Positions 1 to 13,959 of a DNA stretch of 64,000 nucleotides are shown here, piece by piece. The DNA comes from Rosellinia necatrix (lineage: Eukaryota > Ascomycota > Sordariomycetes > Xylariales > Xylariaceae). The stretch lies in the NCBI GenBank assembly GCA_021209875.1, contig JAGYVD010000006.1, positions 2,480,001 through 2,544,000 on the forward strand, given 5' to 3'. The translations under genes and the position numbers were made by a program. How positions within the stretch are numbered: position 1 is the stretch's first letter; every line of letters starts with the position of its first letter. A model generated the notes under the pieces. That model was given only the letters and a program-made list of their open reading frames with translations, did no database searches and was not told the DNA's origin.

Positions 1-999
1 GGCAAAAGTCCAAACACTTGGTAGTCGGAGAATCTGATGTTCTGGGTCTCGACTTCTAGCGTGTTTTCTGATAAGTAAATCTAGAATATTGATTCCGTAC
101 CCGACCTCTCATTTAGTTCCAACCTCAGTACTGTTTCTCACGAACCATAGGTTTGGATTAAAATCAAGTAAAACCTACTACTAGAGCGCGTGAAGTATGA
201 CTGTATACGAAACCCCCCGTATCATCAAGTTAGCACTCGCATTGGTGACATTACATTGGTCCTATTGCTATATTTGGCCTTCACAGCGCCACAGTGGGTT
301 GATCTAGGCCTACTCTATGATGCTTATGAATCTACCAAGCGGCTACGGCTACTCCCTTCCCCCGGTGCATAACTTCTCTTACTTTTTAAGCGCCATGCGC
401 GGTAAACGAAATGAGACCTGCTAAGAAGGTATGATAAAAAGCAATGATTATGCACAGCGAATTCGCTCGGTCACTAACATATTAAATGACAACTTCTAAT
501 CAACGACTATTGAAAGACGCACCAAACCTGACCCGCCTCGGAATTACCACGTTAAATTATATTTACGATACTCCCATCTTGTCACTTTGAAAAGATTGTC
601 CCAAGTCTCTTGCTCCGGAATGTTCAAGCTATTGCTGCCTGGTTGTGGCATTGCCGATTGCATGCGTGTTGTGAGACAATTATACTACCATGGTAGCATC
701 CCCGTAGTGCTGGAACCTGCAGGCTGGTGGTCACAAATGCTACCCCAAACGGATCTGCCGCGATGCTGAAGTGGTAAAATTATCACTTGGCATCGACATA
801 TGATTACAATTCAAACAATTCGTCCCTATCTAACATCTTAATGTCATAAAAACTTTATCAGCAGTTTTATGTTGAAGAACAGATCATTTCTACCCAGGTG
901 CTGGAGTGTGTAAGATAGATTTACACACTATATTTAGGTTTTATGTTTTCCTAATAGCCAGCTGCTTTTTGTCTCCCCTCAACGCGGCACACCAGGACG
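1..999. other. Intergenic DNA upstream of the membrane-protein gene
   Basis: No convincing gene is seen. Open frames here are short, mostly without ATG, and show no recognisable domain. The last 100-150 bases must hold the promoter and 5' leader of the gene that starts at 1000; a pyrimidine-rich stretch (ctgctttttgtctcccctc) lies about 20 bases before its ATG, as is common in fungal leaders. Confidence 0.5.
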
Positions 1000-3539
1000 A
1001 TGGGTGCTGATTCAAGTTCGAATGACCAATACCCTATTTACATTGGGGCATGGGTCAACTGGTCTCGCGGACGAGTTTTAGGGGCTACACTAACCGTCAA
1101 ACGGCGAGATGCCGATTTCCTCATCGCATTCACCGCGTTTTTCATTGCGTTCGTCGCAACCCGCACATGGAGGATTCTCTGCTTTGCCTTGCACAGGGCT
1201 CAATCAACATCCCGCCCACGCGATGCCATTTATCACCAAGGCCAAGCAATTTTGAGAAATTCATCGAACCCAGAAGAGGGAGTTTTCCTATTTCTATCGC
1301 TCCTGTGGGGGAATCGCCGCCTGGAAGGGAAATGCCTCCGTCCTCTGTTCATGGCTGCTATCGGCATCCTCTGTATTGCCGCCTTTACAACTGCAGGCGG
1401 CTTTTCATCACAAATCTCTACCGCCGTTGGCAATGAAGTATTAATCCGCAGTGCTAATTGTGGGTATCTGTCCGCCGCAAACAGCACGTACTTTGCCCCC
1501 CTACCGTATGCCGCTAGGAGAATTGAAAACGCGGCCAATTATGCGCAGCAGTGCTATTCAAACAATGGCTTTGGAATACTGGATTGCAGTCGTTTTGTTA
1601 CGAAACGGCTTACCGAAAAAGGATCGACGAACACAGCAGCGGGATGCCCCTTCGAGAACCATATCTGCACTGACAGATCAAAGAACCTACGGCTTGATAC
1701 TGGCTATATCGACAGCCATAAAGACCTCGGTCTTAATACTCCTGCCGGCGAAAGAATATTATGGCGAAACGTCTTTCACTGTGCACCACTAACTACGGCG
1801 GGGTTCACTACTGTCTCCTCGAAGAATATTACTCTATACCATTACGGCACCACCAACAATGACACCGGGGTACAAGATCATATGTATGCAGCTGAGTCCG
1901 TGTTGTCTCAGTACACGAGGGGCGTTGTTACTAATGCGAATTATCGCCTAGAGTACGTTTTATGGATTCCTAGATGCATCCATTTCGAGTCACTTGTGCT
2001 AATATCTTACTTCAGATTCATGCAGGCTCTGGTCATGAATAGAACACCTATTAGCGAACTTTCAGATTTCCTACCGATTCACTCTCTCTCTAGAAATGAC
2101 GCTGATATATATATCTATTTTCTCTCTGGAAACGGAGTTAAAGCTATCGAATTCTCCGAAGATGAGTGGTATCGCTTAAATCGGACTGCTTACGCATCTG
2201 GCGTCGTTGGGGCAAGTAATATTTCGGCCGATCAGGTATACCTTCCACTAGAACCGGCTTCCCCTTTAGGCTGCACAGACCAGTACCAATTCTGCAGCGC
2301 CATGTATAAAGAGACCACCGGATGCGGGCCATTGGCCAGTTTACGGGATGCAATCGCCGGTGCGGCACCGTTTTTTAATACTAGTTATAACACCTACATC
2401 ACTACCGCCGCCAGAACGAAAACATATGCGCGATTCCAATATTTTACCGACAGCGTCTTTTTGTTAGACAGCAGAATTTCCAGTGTGATCTCTCACCTGG
2501 GTCCACGAAGCTTGGCCTCGCAAGGCAATTTAACCAATGGTTTCCAAGGACCGCTCGCAATCAAACAATGGCAACTCGACGTGAAGCATTGGCAAGGGAT
2601 CTCTTTGGCGGCTATTCAGCAATCCTTTCTTGCAACAGCTTTTGGCCCAATCGACTCTGAGATTCTTCAAGCGCATACAAACTATAGCACACCGGAACTT
2701 AAGAAGTTATGTCGCAATCAGGTATGTCACCTCTTGTTGATGATTATATCAAGCTTTCGTTACCTAATCTATTTATCGACGTTGTATTGGAATCTATAAT
2801 AACAGTACATTAGAAAATCCGCAGCACGGCTTACGCATCGTTCAGCCTTTTTGGCTTAAATTTCGCACTGATTGTCGGCTTTCTCGTGGTTTTGGCTTCT
2901 TATTTGCTTGAGCCTGTATCCGCCTGCCTTCATAAGAGGAATTATAAGCAATATGCTCACATTGAATGGGTGACTAACGCCACTTTGCAACTTCAACGTT
3001 TAGCCCACGAAGAGCTCCGAGTCGGAACTTGGTCAGAATGTACAAAGACCATCCCAATCACCAAACTGAATGAGTTACTAGGCTTCCTGGATATCGGAGA
3101 CCTTGAACATCCTGTTCTTTGCCCACCGAGAGCTGCGACCATTTCTGATGATACTGAGACTTCCCCTGGAACTCCACAGGCGGCCATCTCTTCTGAGGAG
3201 AATAATTTGTTGGGTCCTGGCAATACTAGACCCAAGGCCTGGGACACGTTGACAGGAGTTGATAGAGCGCTGACCGCAACCCCGCTGTTGACTGTGCTGG
3301 GATCCGATATCACAGCAAATTTAGGGGATAGTGGCTCATTAACTAATTCTTCTGTCAACACATACCAGCAGTTTCCTACGGTATTCGTTGGAACGACGGA
3401 TTTGGAAGCTGCTCACCCACGCGTCAAGGCGTTTGTATTACCGGGAATTGGCATAGAATGTAGCAATGATGGGTGGAGTGAATCCGTATTGTTCAAATCG
3501 GGCCTCAAAATACCCGCTCCTCAGACACCTACCCTATAA
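1000..3539 (+). CDS. Large fungal membrane protein of unknown function, three exons
   Basis: Exons are 1000-1952, 2016-2721 and 2814-3539, giving 794 residues. Intron 1 has donor GTACGT, a GCTAAT branch point and CTTCAG; intron 2 has donor GTATGT and acceptor TTAG at 2813, chosen because the earlier AG at 2805 leads into a stop while 2814 keeps the frame open. Hydrophobic segments lie near residues 40-65, 115-137 and 562-585, with a long Cys- and Asn-rich domain between the second and third that is probably outside the cell. Short motifs such as RNDAD, FLSGNGV and, after the last membrane segment, WVTNATLQLQRLA and GTWSECT match a lineage-expanded family of filamentous fungi that I recognise from memory but cannot name formally. 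No catalytic motif is seen. The gene appears intact, ends in a Ser/Thr-rich tail and has no obvious partner nearby. Confidence 0.85.
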
Positions 3540-6490
3540 AGATAGCTCGAGAATTGGGCAGATAGGATATAGACACCTAGAGAGTCCTGAATAGGATATC
3601 TTTGCCCCTTTTATAGCCCCAATGAATCTTATGCTGTCCAAGCTTACTTTTGACACCCGGAGAGCGTGTAAAATTCTTGGTACGATTCCCTTCATGAGCC
3701 CAATTGTAGAAACCTTTCAAAGGGGAATTCCCTTCTCGGCTTCCCAGAAGTAGCACGGCTTCTTAGTATAATGTCATACAATGCGGTTTTTTGATACACA
3801 CCAAGTAATTAATCGTCTTTTTTAGACATGCTAGCTACAGATACCAAGATTGGCTAGTGTAAACATGATGGCGCAGTTCAGAAACGGCTCAGAGAAAACA
3901 ATGGTAGCCAGGCTTATTGCAGTATAGCCCCTACAACGTTCGTAAGAGGCTAAGCCCACTTTTCAAAGGTACCTTCGGAAATATGTACTGCCTCGCAATA
4001 CCACTTGGTCCTTACCACTGGCCAACTGAATTAATAGATTAGATGTAAGCTTTATAATTGAGAACGCTTTATTGGCACCTTCAAACATTGACCCGGTACC
4101 TGGCAAGGCATTTCATAAGGTAGTTAGTTACCTGTAGAATTAGGTGACCAGTTGAATTGAACGATCAGAAGTTAGTAGAATGTTTTTTGATCAGCTGCCA
4201 AGCTAGCAGTAAGATCTAAAGGCACGCTGAATTTTGCTGTCAGAAGTATTCGACAACGGATCGCAAATACTTGTACTAATAGACTTGTTCATTGGAAGTA
4301 AGTAGGTAGGCTTAGCTGCCGTCGTTTGGTCCAACTCAGCTCGGAAAGCTGACTGTGGTCCTGGATGGGGGATCGATCGATGCCTTAGTTTCACGCAGTG
4401 TAACATGGGGGCTAAAGCCAGCATCAGGAACACCAGATCCCCATTCCTATTGTGAGTCATTTTGTATTGCTCCTGAACAAGACATTTATATACGAATTCT
4501 CGTTCAGGGAGAGGAATGAACATGTGACACACAAGATAGTGAAGTCAAATTTAAAGATGATAACATCAAGAAGGCGTATTGCTCACACCAGATAATCTAT
4601 ATCCAAAGGAGGCACGTTAGTATTGTAAACGGTGTTGTGGCTGCATAAAAGTCTATGTTTAGCAATCTGTTACCACCATTTTCCTATTTAGTAGCGTATG
4701 GTATAGGAATATCTCAGTTGAACATCGGCTTTGTATTTAGCAATTATCCGATATGACGGTCAAGTGCTCGGCTTAACAACATTTTTCTTTCGCCCCCAGC
4801 GATAGCAGTGGCGCTGTATAGTATCGTAGTGTGATAGTATTTATGTATAATGATAAGCACCTATTTAATTAACAGCGAAGAGTTCACTGCGCGTGGTTAC
4901 GTGGAGTGAGTTGTGTTATTATTCTCATTCTTTTTGGCGCATAACTGTTACGCATTGCGCATCTTCGGAGATGAATCTCGTTGTGTTGAACCCGACAACA
5001 AAATCAACAGACCAGCGACCTATGTCTTTACTCAGTCACGGGAGGCCAAAATCACAACAACAGCAACCCATCTAGGAGATATGATACTTCCAATTTTACC
5101 AGGCATGAAGCAAGCGCGGCCGGTTTCGCTTTACATCCGTCCCCATCAGATTCTATAGGGAGTACAGCGGTGGTGGCTGAAAACGAAGATACAAGCGACA
5201 ATACTACATCACCGTTATCCCCGGAACTCATTTGCCAGCTTTCTACTACCGAAAGAGGCTATAGGCTAGTTACATCTAGCGGGAGTCCATCGTTAGACCG
5301 AGCGCATCTGGAACCTGAAAACGCACAGCCTCCTGTATCTGGATGGCATCAAGAAAAAACCGGAGATTCGGGGCTGGCTGGTAACAGCCATGAGAACATT
5401 GATAATAGGGAGGATGATGCGGTATGCATGTAGCCCTCTGCTAGTGGGCAAATAAAAGATTGGTGAGAGTCACGTTTGGAATTTCCACTGCTAAAAAGCG
5501 CGAGGTTGTCTCAAAGAGTTTGAGTAGTCTTGTGACGAAGCTCAATCCAAGGATGACAATAGCGGTCACTGTTATCTGAAAGGATCCGGTATGTGAAACT
5601 GGGCCCTCATTTAGGTGGTGGCTACATCGATTACTATACCGGCCGCCGTCATTCTACATGTTCAACAAGTACACAAATCAACGAACATCCCCTCTTGAAC
5701 AGCGTACCAGTCCTCTATCAACGACGAGGTACCGATTCGCCGACCTACGAATCTACAGAGCTCGGATTCACGCCGGCTATTATGGCGTCCATCCAGTCAG
5801 CCCATCACACAGACACGCCTGCTTCGGTCGTCGCCATCAAGCACTATGCCGAGGTCGTGTGATGATTTGTCCCGTCTCCTTTACGAACAACCTTTGCATA
5901 CGGTACGACTCATGCCATGGCCACGGGCGATGAGGAGCGAGAGGAGTTGGCTGCAAACCCAATCAAAGTGGTTTTGGTCCATTCGGAGCAGCGGTTCTAT
6001 CGTAGCGATCACCTGGGAGGTCTCCGTTCGGAGGGGATGTTGGTGATTGTGCGCTGGTCCGCTTCATCGAGGACAGTGCCAGGATAGGACTCGGTCGCCG
6101 CGATCTAAGGGCCGATCAACTGGCGGGTCACACCTTTCTTCTGACTGCAATCCCGTCGCACTTGTAGTGCTATCTGGAATATTCGAGTGGTCTAGTAGAT
6201 TCAACCGACATTGTTATAAGATGAGCTTATGAATATATTCATATAATTGCAGATTAATTGAAAGTGCGAAGGCTGGCCCAGGGGCTCTTTATAATCCCAC
6301 GGGCGTCGCCTTGTCCTGATTACGATGTTTCACGAAGACCAGATGTATGTGATTGCAGGCTTTCGGTTTTACAAAAGGCAACAGGCTGGGCATGGTCCGC
6401 GATACAAGAAAGTGGGATCAAACGTCATTGGTCAGCAAGAACACTATAGGCCATTAATCATCGGCCCATCCCTCCGTGGCCTGCTTCCCT
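3540..6490. other. Gene-poor stretch with possible decayed coding remnants
   Basis: About 3 kb without a gene I can support. Between 5170 and 6180 several frames of 60-90 codons follow one another (5170-5433, 5593-5862, then frames near 5935-6090 and 6030-6165), which could be a frameshifted, broken gene, but no domain is recognisable and codon use is unremarkable. The rest shows nothing beyond ordinary intergenic sequence. Confidence 0.35.
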
Positions 6491-7257
6491 TCAATATAAA
6501 TTACGTTTTGCCGGCCTCCCACTGCCTGCGGTGTCGCTGGCGGGTGCTAGAGAGGAAGCAGTAGAATCGTCTTCCTTTGGAGCTTGAGGATGTGAGACTT
6601 GGACACTTGCAAGGCTGAGCTCAGCTTCGGATGTAAACGAGCATGATAAGCTTGGCACTTGCTCATCAGCGTGCACCGAAACTTCCCAGCTACGCTTCCG
6701 AGACCGCCCCCTCGATACTAGGTCGTCCAGGATGTTGGCCTCATGCTCATCGATATAGGTCACTGAGTTGTCTGACGAGTAGCCATTGGGACCATCGCCA
6801 TCATAGCCGCGATGAGCCGAGAGCGACCTCTTCTTAGGACTGACGCTCCGACTCTGGGACCGTGTGGACTCAAAGATCCGGGCTCTGGACCTGACATCTA
6901 GACCTCTCAATATTTTGGTCTCAGGCTTACCTTTAGCCTTGTCCCACAGGCGCACGGCGTATTCGAGATCCGACCCGAAAAAGGGAGTGTGTTCGTCGAT
7001 GAACAAGGACCAGGCAAAGCGTGCAAAGAGGCACTCGATGCTGATGCCCCGAATTAGCTGTGGGTAGCGGTTGTGGTACAACCCTACAAATTCGTGTGAG
7101 CCGGACGGCAGTAGCACATATGTTACCACCTCGGTAGTAGCTTCACATTTTTTGGGTATAAAGGTAAAGCGCCGGGTATCGAAAAGATGATGGAGGTCCT
7201 TGCGAAGGACGAGGATATTCTTCTTGTCGTTAATTGTCAAATGTATGTGGGTCACTC
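6491..7257 (-). pseudogene. HNH-type nuclease protein, C-terminal exon (gene split by insertion)
   Basis: This minus-strand open frame of about 255 codons starts at an intron acceptor (gtgtggag just above 7254) and ends at a stop at 6491. It opens with NDKKNILVLRKDLHHLFD and RRFTFIPK, the second half of the fungal HNH_2-type domain, where the DLHHLFD histidines follow the aHl-P and N-M motifs encoded in the partner piece at 14.1-14.4 kb. The remainder is a less conserved region and a Ser/Arg/Lys-rich tail. The frame contains no stop, so this part has not decayed; the break comes from the 6.6-kb island inserted immediately upstream in gene sense. Members of this family are fungal proteins of unknown biological role. 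The true start lies in the other piece. Confidence 0.8.
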
Positions 7258-7372
7258 CACACCTCCGGATATATATTCTACTAAATATCCTAGGTTTTTT
7301 AATCTATCTCTATAATTAATTTTATACCTCGAATATATTTTTAACTATTATAATAATTTATTTTTTTTAACA
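7235..7372 (+). repeat. 138-bp direct duplication, copy 1 (left flank of A+T island)
   Basis: Positions 7235-7372 and 13960-14097 align base for base over 138 bp with no gap; all differences are C/T or G/A transitions. The segment is host sequence: in the HNH gene it covers the end of one exon, an intron of about 100 nt and the start of the next exon. Copy 1 is unmutated at its outer (left) end and heavily C-to-T mutated at its inner (right) end. It therefore looks like a very long target duplication made when the island was inserted. Confidence 0.9.
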
Positions 7373-10300
7373 GGTTATAAGCCTGGACTTGCTTATTTAT
7401 ATTGTTTATTTAGCCCTTATTTTTAAATTTAGTTAAATTATCTGATTTTTCAACCTAAAAAATCTAAAGCTAGAACTGTTTATATAAAAAATTAATATTT
7501 AAAAATAAACTAAAAAAAACGCTAAGTTATAAATATAATATATTATTTTGCTTAAAAAATAATATTAATTATAAAATCTATTAAACTATTAATTTAAAGT
7601 TTATTAATATTTATAAAACGTAAGATTTATTAAAGCTAGACTATTAATAATTATTAGCTGTAATTTTAAGCTTTTAGTTTTAAATAATATTAAATTATTA
7701 AAAAAGTTTTTATTTTATTTTTTACTTGTTAATTATTAAATCTAGCAAACTTTATTACTTTTTAAACATAAAATTATAAAAAAACAGATTATTATTTTAA
7801 TAAATTATTATTATTTTAATTAAATATTTAAAATATTTATAAATATTTATAAATATTTTTGCAAAAAACTTTTATAACGTTTTTTATATTATTATTTTTA
7901 AACAAATATAATTTTTTTATTTTGCTGACAAATTTATTTTAACTATATTAGACTTTTTATAAACAACGTTAAAAAAACAATTATATATTTTTTATTATTA
8001 TAAAAACTTTTAAAAATTTATTATTAAATTTATAGTTTATATTTTTTTTATTATTATTTAATAATATTAAACTTTTAGTTTTAAAATAGCTATTTTAAAA
8101 GTTTATTATTTTTATTTCTAATTTTATGCTTTATATATAAATAAATATATAAAAAAAAGCAGAAAATTTTATTTTATTTTTAATTTAAATATTAACGTTT
8201 TTATAATTAAAAATTATTTTAAAATGCTAATATAAAAGCAATAAAATTATAAGCAGTAAAAAAGCTTAATATTAATAATTATAAGTTTAATAAAATTATT
8301 AAACAACTATATAAAATTTATTAAAAAATAAAAACTATTTAATAATATAAAGCTATAAATGTTTTTTATTTAAAAAAACATAAGTATTAATATTAAAAAA
8401 AAAAGCCGGCAAAAATAACAACGATTATATAAAACGCGTTAAAACATAAGAAAATAAATAAATTAAAAAATACGCAGCTATATAAATATGTTTTAAAATT
8501 AATATTTAAAATTATTTTATAAATAAAACTAAATATAAAATAATATTTTAAATTTAAAACGTTATTTTAAAAATTTTAAATTTAAAAAAAATACTATTTA
8601 TATTATTTTATTTATTTAATAAAATAATATAAGCTTAAAAAGCAGCAGCAGAACTATATTAAAGCTTATAAAAAACTTTAAATTATTTATAACAATATAA
8701 CTATTTTAAATATTAATTATATAATTTATAAACTTATATTTTTAATAAATTTTTATTTGTTTTAAGCCTGGACTATATTTTTTTTTATTTTTTTAAATAA
8801 AACTACTAAATTATTTTTAAAAAAATTTAACTAGTATAATAATTAAAAAGCTGTTATATTTAATAACGCTGTTTAAAAAGCTTAAATTAAAAAGCAGTTA
8901 TTAAAATTAATAAAAAACTTTAATGTTATATTAATTATAATTATAAACTATATAAGTTATAAAAAAAAAAATATATAACGGCTAAATATTATAAGTTGTA
9001 TTTAAAACTAATATTAAAAAAAAGCTTTTATTTTTAAAAAGCAACTTAATAAAAATAAAACAAAAAAAAATATTAAAAAAATAAAAACTTTAATAATAGC
9101 TTTAATATAAAATAAACAAACATTTTTTTGCTGCTGCTTAATTTAATTAGAACTAATAATATAATTTTAGTTTTATTATATTTAGCCTTATAAAAGATTT
9201 TTTTATAAAAATACTTAAACTAAGCTATTTAATAGCTAAATTTAGCGCTAGTATATTAAAATTATATATTTTAAAAATACAATTTTTTAACAACGTTTTA
9301 AATAACTTGCGGGTTATTAACGTATTAAAATAATTTTTGCTAGCTAATACTATTAAATAAGTTGCTTAGGACTTTATAAAACAATTTAATAACGTTGTTG
9401 CTTTTAATTTAAGCTGTAGTTAATATATATTCTGCAAACAAAACAAGTTTATTAATTTAAAACGTTATAATAAGCTAAAATAATAAAAATTAAAAATAAA
9501 ATAATTATATTTAAATAAATAAAAATTATATTATTATTATTTTTATAAACAGCAAAAAATATAAAATATTTTTATAAAGCGGTATATTATTCTAAAGCAA
9601 AAGTTAATCTGATCTTTATATTTTAATTATTTAAAAAAAATGCGGAATTTTTTTTTTATTAAAATAAAACATTTAAAACTAAAAATAAAAAGTATTTTTT
9701 TAACGCGTAGATAAACAGCAGTCTATATTTAATTAATATGCCAAGCTTTAATATTAATATATTTAGTTTAAACGTTAAGTTTTATGTTTATTTTATTTTT
9801 AATTTTAAAATATAAGTCTAGCATAACTAACTTAAATATATTAATAATTAAAAATTTTAAATACTAGTAAACTTTATAATAAAAATACTATTTTTTAAAA
9901 GCACTGCTTATATAAAACCTGTATTAAAAATAAATAAAAAAAAAACCGTATAAAAAAACTTTAGCTAAAAAATTTATAAATTTAAATTTATTTATATTAA
10001 TTTTGCTAAAATGCCGATAAAACAAAACTATATTATAAAATATAACAGATTTATTTAATAAGTAATTATAATTAATAATTATATTTAAAAACCTGGACTT
10101 TTTTATAAAGTTTTTATTTAAATTTATTAATATTATTTAAACTTTTTTAATTAATATAAACAATTAAAATAACGCTGCTATATTATTATATTAAATTAAA
10201 AGTTAAATTTTATAAATAATATATTTAAACTTATATATTAAAATAAAAATATTATTTTATTTTTTTATTATAAATTAGTATTAATAAAATAATATTATAA

Positions 10301-13300
10301 AACGGGTTATAAAAGTTATTAAAAAATCGTTTATAAATTATTTATAAATATTACAGCTAATAAAATAAATTTAAAATATTAGCTTATATTAGTTAAAATA
10401 ATAATATATTTAAAAACTTATAGTTTAACTTAAAAATAAAAATAAAACTTTATATAAAATATAATATAATATTAAATTAAACTTAATATATTTATATATT
10501 ATTAAATCGGACGGTTATTATTTATTAAAAAAAAAGCCGTTAATATTTAATAAAAAAACATAAAAATATAAAATGTTAAACTATTAAAAAAATAACGCTA
10601 TAAATTATATAATATTATTTTTTTCTAGTAAAATAATATAAATTAATAATATTGTTTTTAAAAAACAGCGTATATATTTATTATTAAAAAACTAGTTTTT
10701 TTTTTTAAACTTATTTAAAAAACTAGCTAATATTATTATAAAAGCTTAGCTAGTTATTAAAACTATTATAACTGTTTTACGGCTTAAAGCGCTAAAGTTA
10801 AAAAAAAAAAGTTTTTAGCTAAAAAACTAAAAAACCGCAGAGTATATTTTTAATAAAACTTTATAAAAAAAATATATTATTTAGAACTATTAAAAATAAA
10901 CAATAAAAACAGACTTTTAAAGCTATTTTATAAAACTTTTTTTAGTACTCCGGCTATTATATTTTAAAAAATACTAGCTATTTTATTTAAAATAATATTG
11001 TTTTTATTATTAAAACTATAGTTTTTTTTAAATTAAAAAACTTATAGTTTAACTATTAGCTACTTTAAAAGCAGAACAAAAACTAAAAATAATAAAAATA
11101 TTTAAAAGTTTATTATAATTGTTATTTTAAAAATTCTGCAGAGTTATTTTAACTTTTGCTTTTAAACAGGCCTATTTAGCTAGTACTAAATATTAGCTGC
11201 TAATAGCTTTATAAAACTTTTTATTAATATTTTTAAGCTGATAATATTATTAATTAGTATAATATTTACGTTTTTTTTTTTTTAAAACCTATTAAACTAA
11301 AATTATTAGCTTAAGCAAAAAAAAGCGTTAATTAGTTTAATTAATAAAAAATAATAAACAGTAAACATAAGTTTTTTATAAATAATAAAATATAAAAACT
11401 TGTAAAGTTATTTAAAAAGCAGAAACTGTTTATAAGCAAATAAGTTTATAAGCTAAAAAAAAAATTTAATAAAAAAATTATTTAATATAAAGCATAATAA
11501 ATAGTTTAAAGCTTTAAATAAATAAAAAAGCTAGATTATAACAAGATTTTTATATTAATAATAAAACTAATAAGCTATAAAATAATTTTTATTATTACAG
11601 CAGCTTTAAACTTAAAACTTAAATAAATAAACGTTAAAACAGCGTTTTTATATAAATTAATAAATAAAAAAATTTATATCGAACAATTATTAAAATTTAA
11701 TAATAGTTTTAGTTATATATGCTGCTTAAATAAAGCATTTTACAGACTAAAACAGTTTTTAAAAATTTAATACGACATTTTTTCCGTGTTTTTAAAAAAA
11801 CTAAGCTTTATATTATTAAATATAAATATCAGAGTATTTATTAAAAGCTATTTATATATAACAGTATATATAAACAATTTATTAATAGCTAGACTTTTAA
11901 AATTAAAAGTTAATAAGCTTAAGTAAGCGTTAAATAAACGTTTTAAAATAATAAACTTAAACTTATGTTTATATTATTTAAAAATAATAATTAAAAAAAC
12001 TGTTTTAATTAAACAATTTATTTAAAGTAAAATGCTTATGTTAAAAAATATTAAAAATTTTTATATATAAGAATATATTTTAAACGCTATTTTTATAAAA
12101 ATAAAACTATTTAAACTTTTATTTATAAACTTTATTACGTTTAATAAAAATAAAATTTAATATATAAAAACTATTAGCTTGCTAATATATGTTATATTTA
12201 AAATAAAACTAAATATTATATTTTTAGTATTATTTTATAATTGTTTTTAGTAAAGCTTAATAAAAATTATATTATAGCCGTTAAATATATATTTAAATAT
12301 TTAAAAAAATAACAGATTTAAAATTAATTTATTATAAAGCTTTAAAAAATTTTGCCGGCTATATTAATATTAATTACGTTAAAAATTAAAAGATTTAAAA
12401 GTTAATCTTTAGCTATATTTTTTTAGTAGGCAGTAGCGTTATTAATTAAAGCTTAAAATAATAAGCTATTATATTTTTATTATTTTATAAAGCAGAATAT
12501 ATTAGCTAAATATAAACTATTAAAAAAGCTATTTAGTTATAGCTACTGTTAAAAAATTAAATATTAGTAATAAAATTAAAATAACTATTATTTATAGCAA
12601 TAATTAAAAGCTATAATATTAGCTAACAATTTATTATATTATATTAATATTAAATATATAATTATTTAATTAAAGTTTGTTTATAAATAATAAGCTGCTA
12701 AAAACGTTAAATTATAGTTTATATTAATAATAAAACAAGTTGCTAATAAACTTATTAAAATATTATTAAAAAATAAATTTTTTAATTTTTGTAGAGCTAT
12801 AAGCTTAAAATAAATAAAAGCTACGTTATTAATAAAACTAAAGTTTAATTTTATTATATAATTAAGCGGCATTAATACCGCGAGAATTTTTTAATAAAAA
12901 TATTTTATAATTTATTTTAATATAAACAGTTTAATTAAAACTTTTAAATATTTATAACCAACTTTATTTAATTTTTTATTATTTTTTATTTTATAAACTG
13001 TTTTAAAGCTTTTTAATTATTAATAAAATAAAAGTTATAATATTTATTAATATTAATTATTTTAATATATTAAAAAATTATTTTTAACACAGAAATAATA
13101 AATAATTAACTAGTTTTAATGCTTAATTAGTTTTGCAAGCCTGCTATAGCTGCAAATATATTATATGTTTATTTAAAAGCTATTTTTTTTTTATATATTA
13201 GCAAAAAAAAATTAAAAGCTTATAAAAAATATTAAACATGTTTATTTAAAACATTTTTAATATATTTTATTATGTTAAAAAACTAAAAATATATATAAAT

Positions 13301-13959
13301 AAGCTTATTTAATATATTATAAAATATTTAGCTAAAAAATAATTAAAAAAAAAATGTTTAGCACACGTTTATTATAATAATAATTATTAACTTAGCTAGA
13401 AAAAAAAAAATATTTTAAAATTATAACTTTATGCTTAAAGTATTAAAAATATTATAAGTAAAAATATATTTTAAAATAAATAAAAAGCTTTTTAAATTAT
13501 TTATAACAAAAATCAGACGTTTTAAAGTTTAATATAATTTAAATTAAATATATATTAATTAAAACTTCTGCTTAATATATATAATATTTTATATTAAAAA
13601 CTAAATATAACTAAAAACTTATTTTTTAAAAAAATTTAATTTTTATTTATAAAACTATATATAACTAATATATCGATAATTTATTTAAAAATATATTAGC
13701 ATATATTTTAAGTTTTTTTTTTTTTATAAAAGTTTTTATAAGTTAAGCTATAATTAAAAACGCTATAACTAAATATTAAAATAATATTATAAATATAAAA
13801 AATATTAAAAAAAAAAAAGAGAGAAAAGTTAATAATATTAGTTAAATAAAAGTTATATATATTATACGTATAAAAACTTTGATTTAAACTTAATATAAAA
13901 CTTTAGGATAGCTTTCCAGGACTTTTTATAAAAGACAGACGGTTTAGAGTGAGTGAGAG
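7373..13959 (+). mobile_element. Ty1/copia retrotransposon relic in a hypermutated A+T-rich island
   Basis: This 6,587-bp block is almost pure A+T and has no usable open frame. Undoing C-to-T and G-to-A changes by eye on the plus strand reveals Ty1/copia reverse transcriptase and RNase H in order. The YVDD active site lies at 11867-11878 (now reading Tyr-Ile-Asn-Asn), followed by a DLG..YYLG-like stretch near 11960-11990. An AVKYIFRYLKG-like motif is near 12277-12310, and GY.DADYAGD plus a KAEYI-like RNase H segment spans 12355-12510. The ADGLT-like C-terminus lies near 12730-12820. I could not find LTRs: the two ends of the island do not match each other. The element is dead. Whether the whole island is one element or a composite is not settled. 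Confidence 0.8.

Noticed and set aside
4203..4532. 109-codon minus-strand frame
   Set aside because: No domain or supporting context; length is within chance for this stretch.
12681..12872. 63-codon minus-strand frame (and similar ones at 36998 and 44976)
   Set aside because: Open only because the DNA is A+T-rich; made of Ile/Leu/Phe/Asn with no domain, and the first lies antisense to the copia pol relic.
7373..13959. Mitochondrial or centromeric DNA as an explanation for the A+T-rich islands
   Set aside because: Corrected copia and gypsy domains, LTRs with a 5-bp target duplication in the second island and transition-only differences between repeat copies point to hypermutated retrotransposons.
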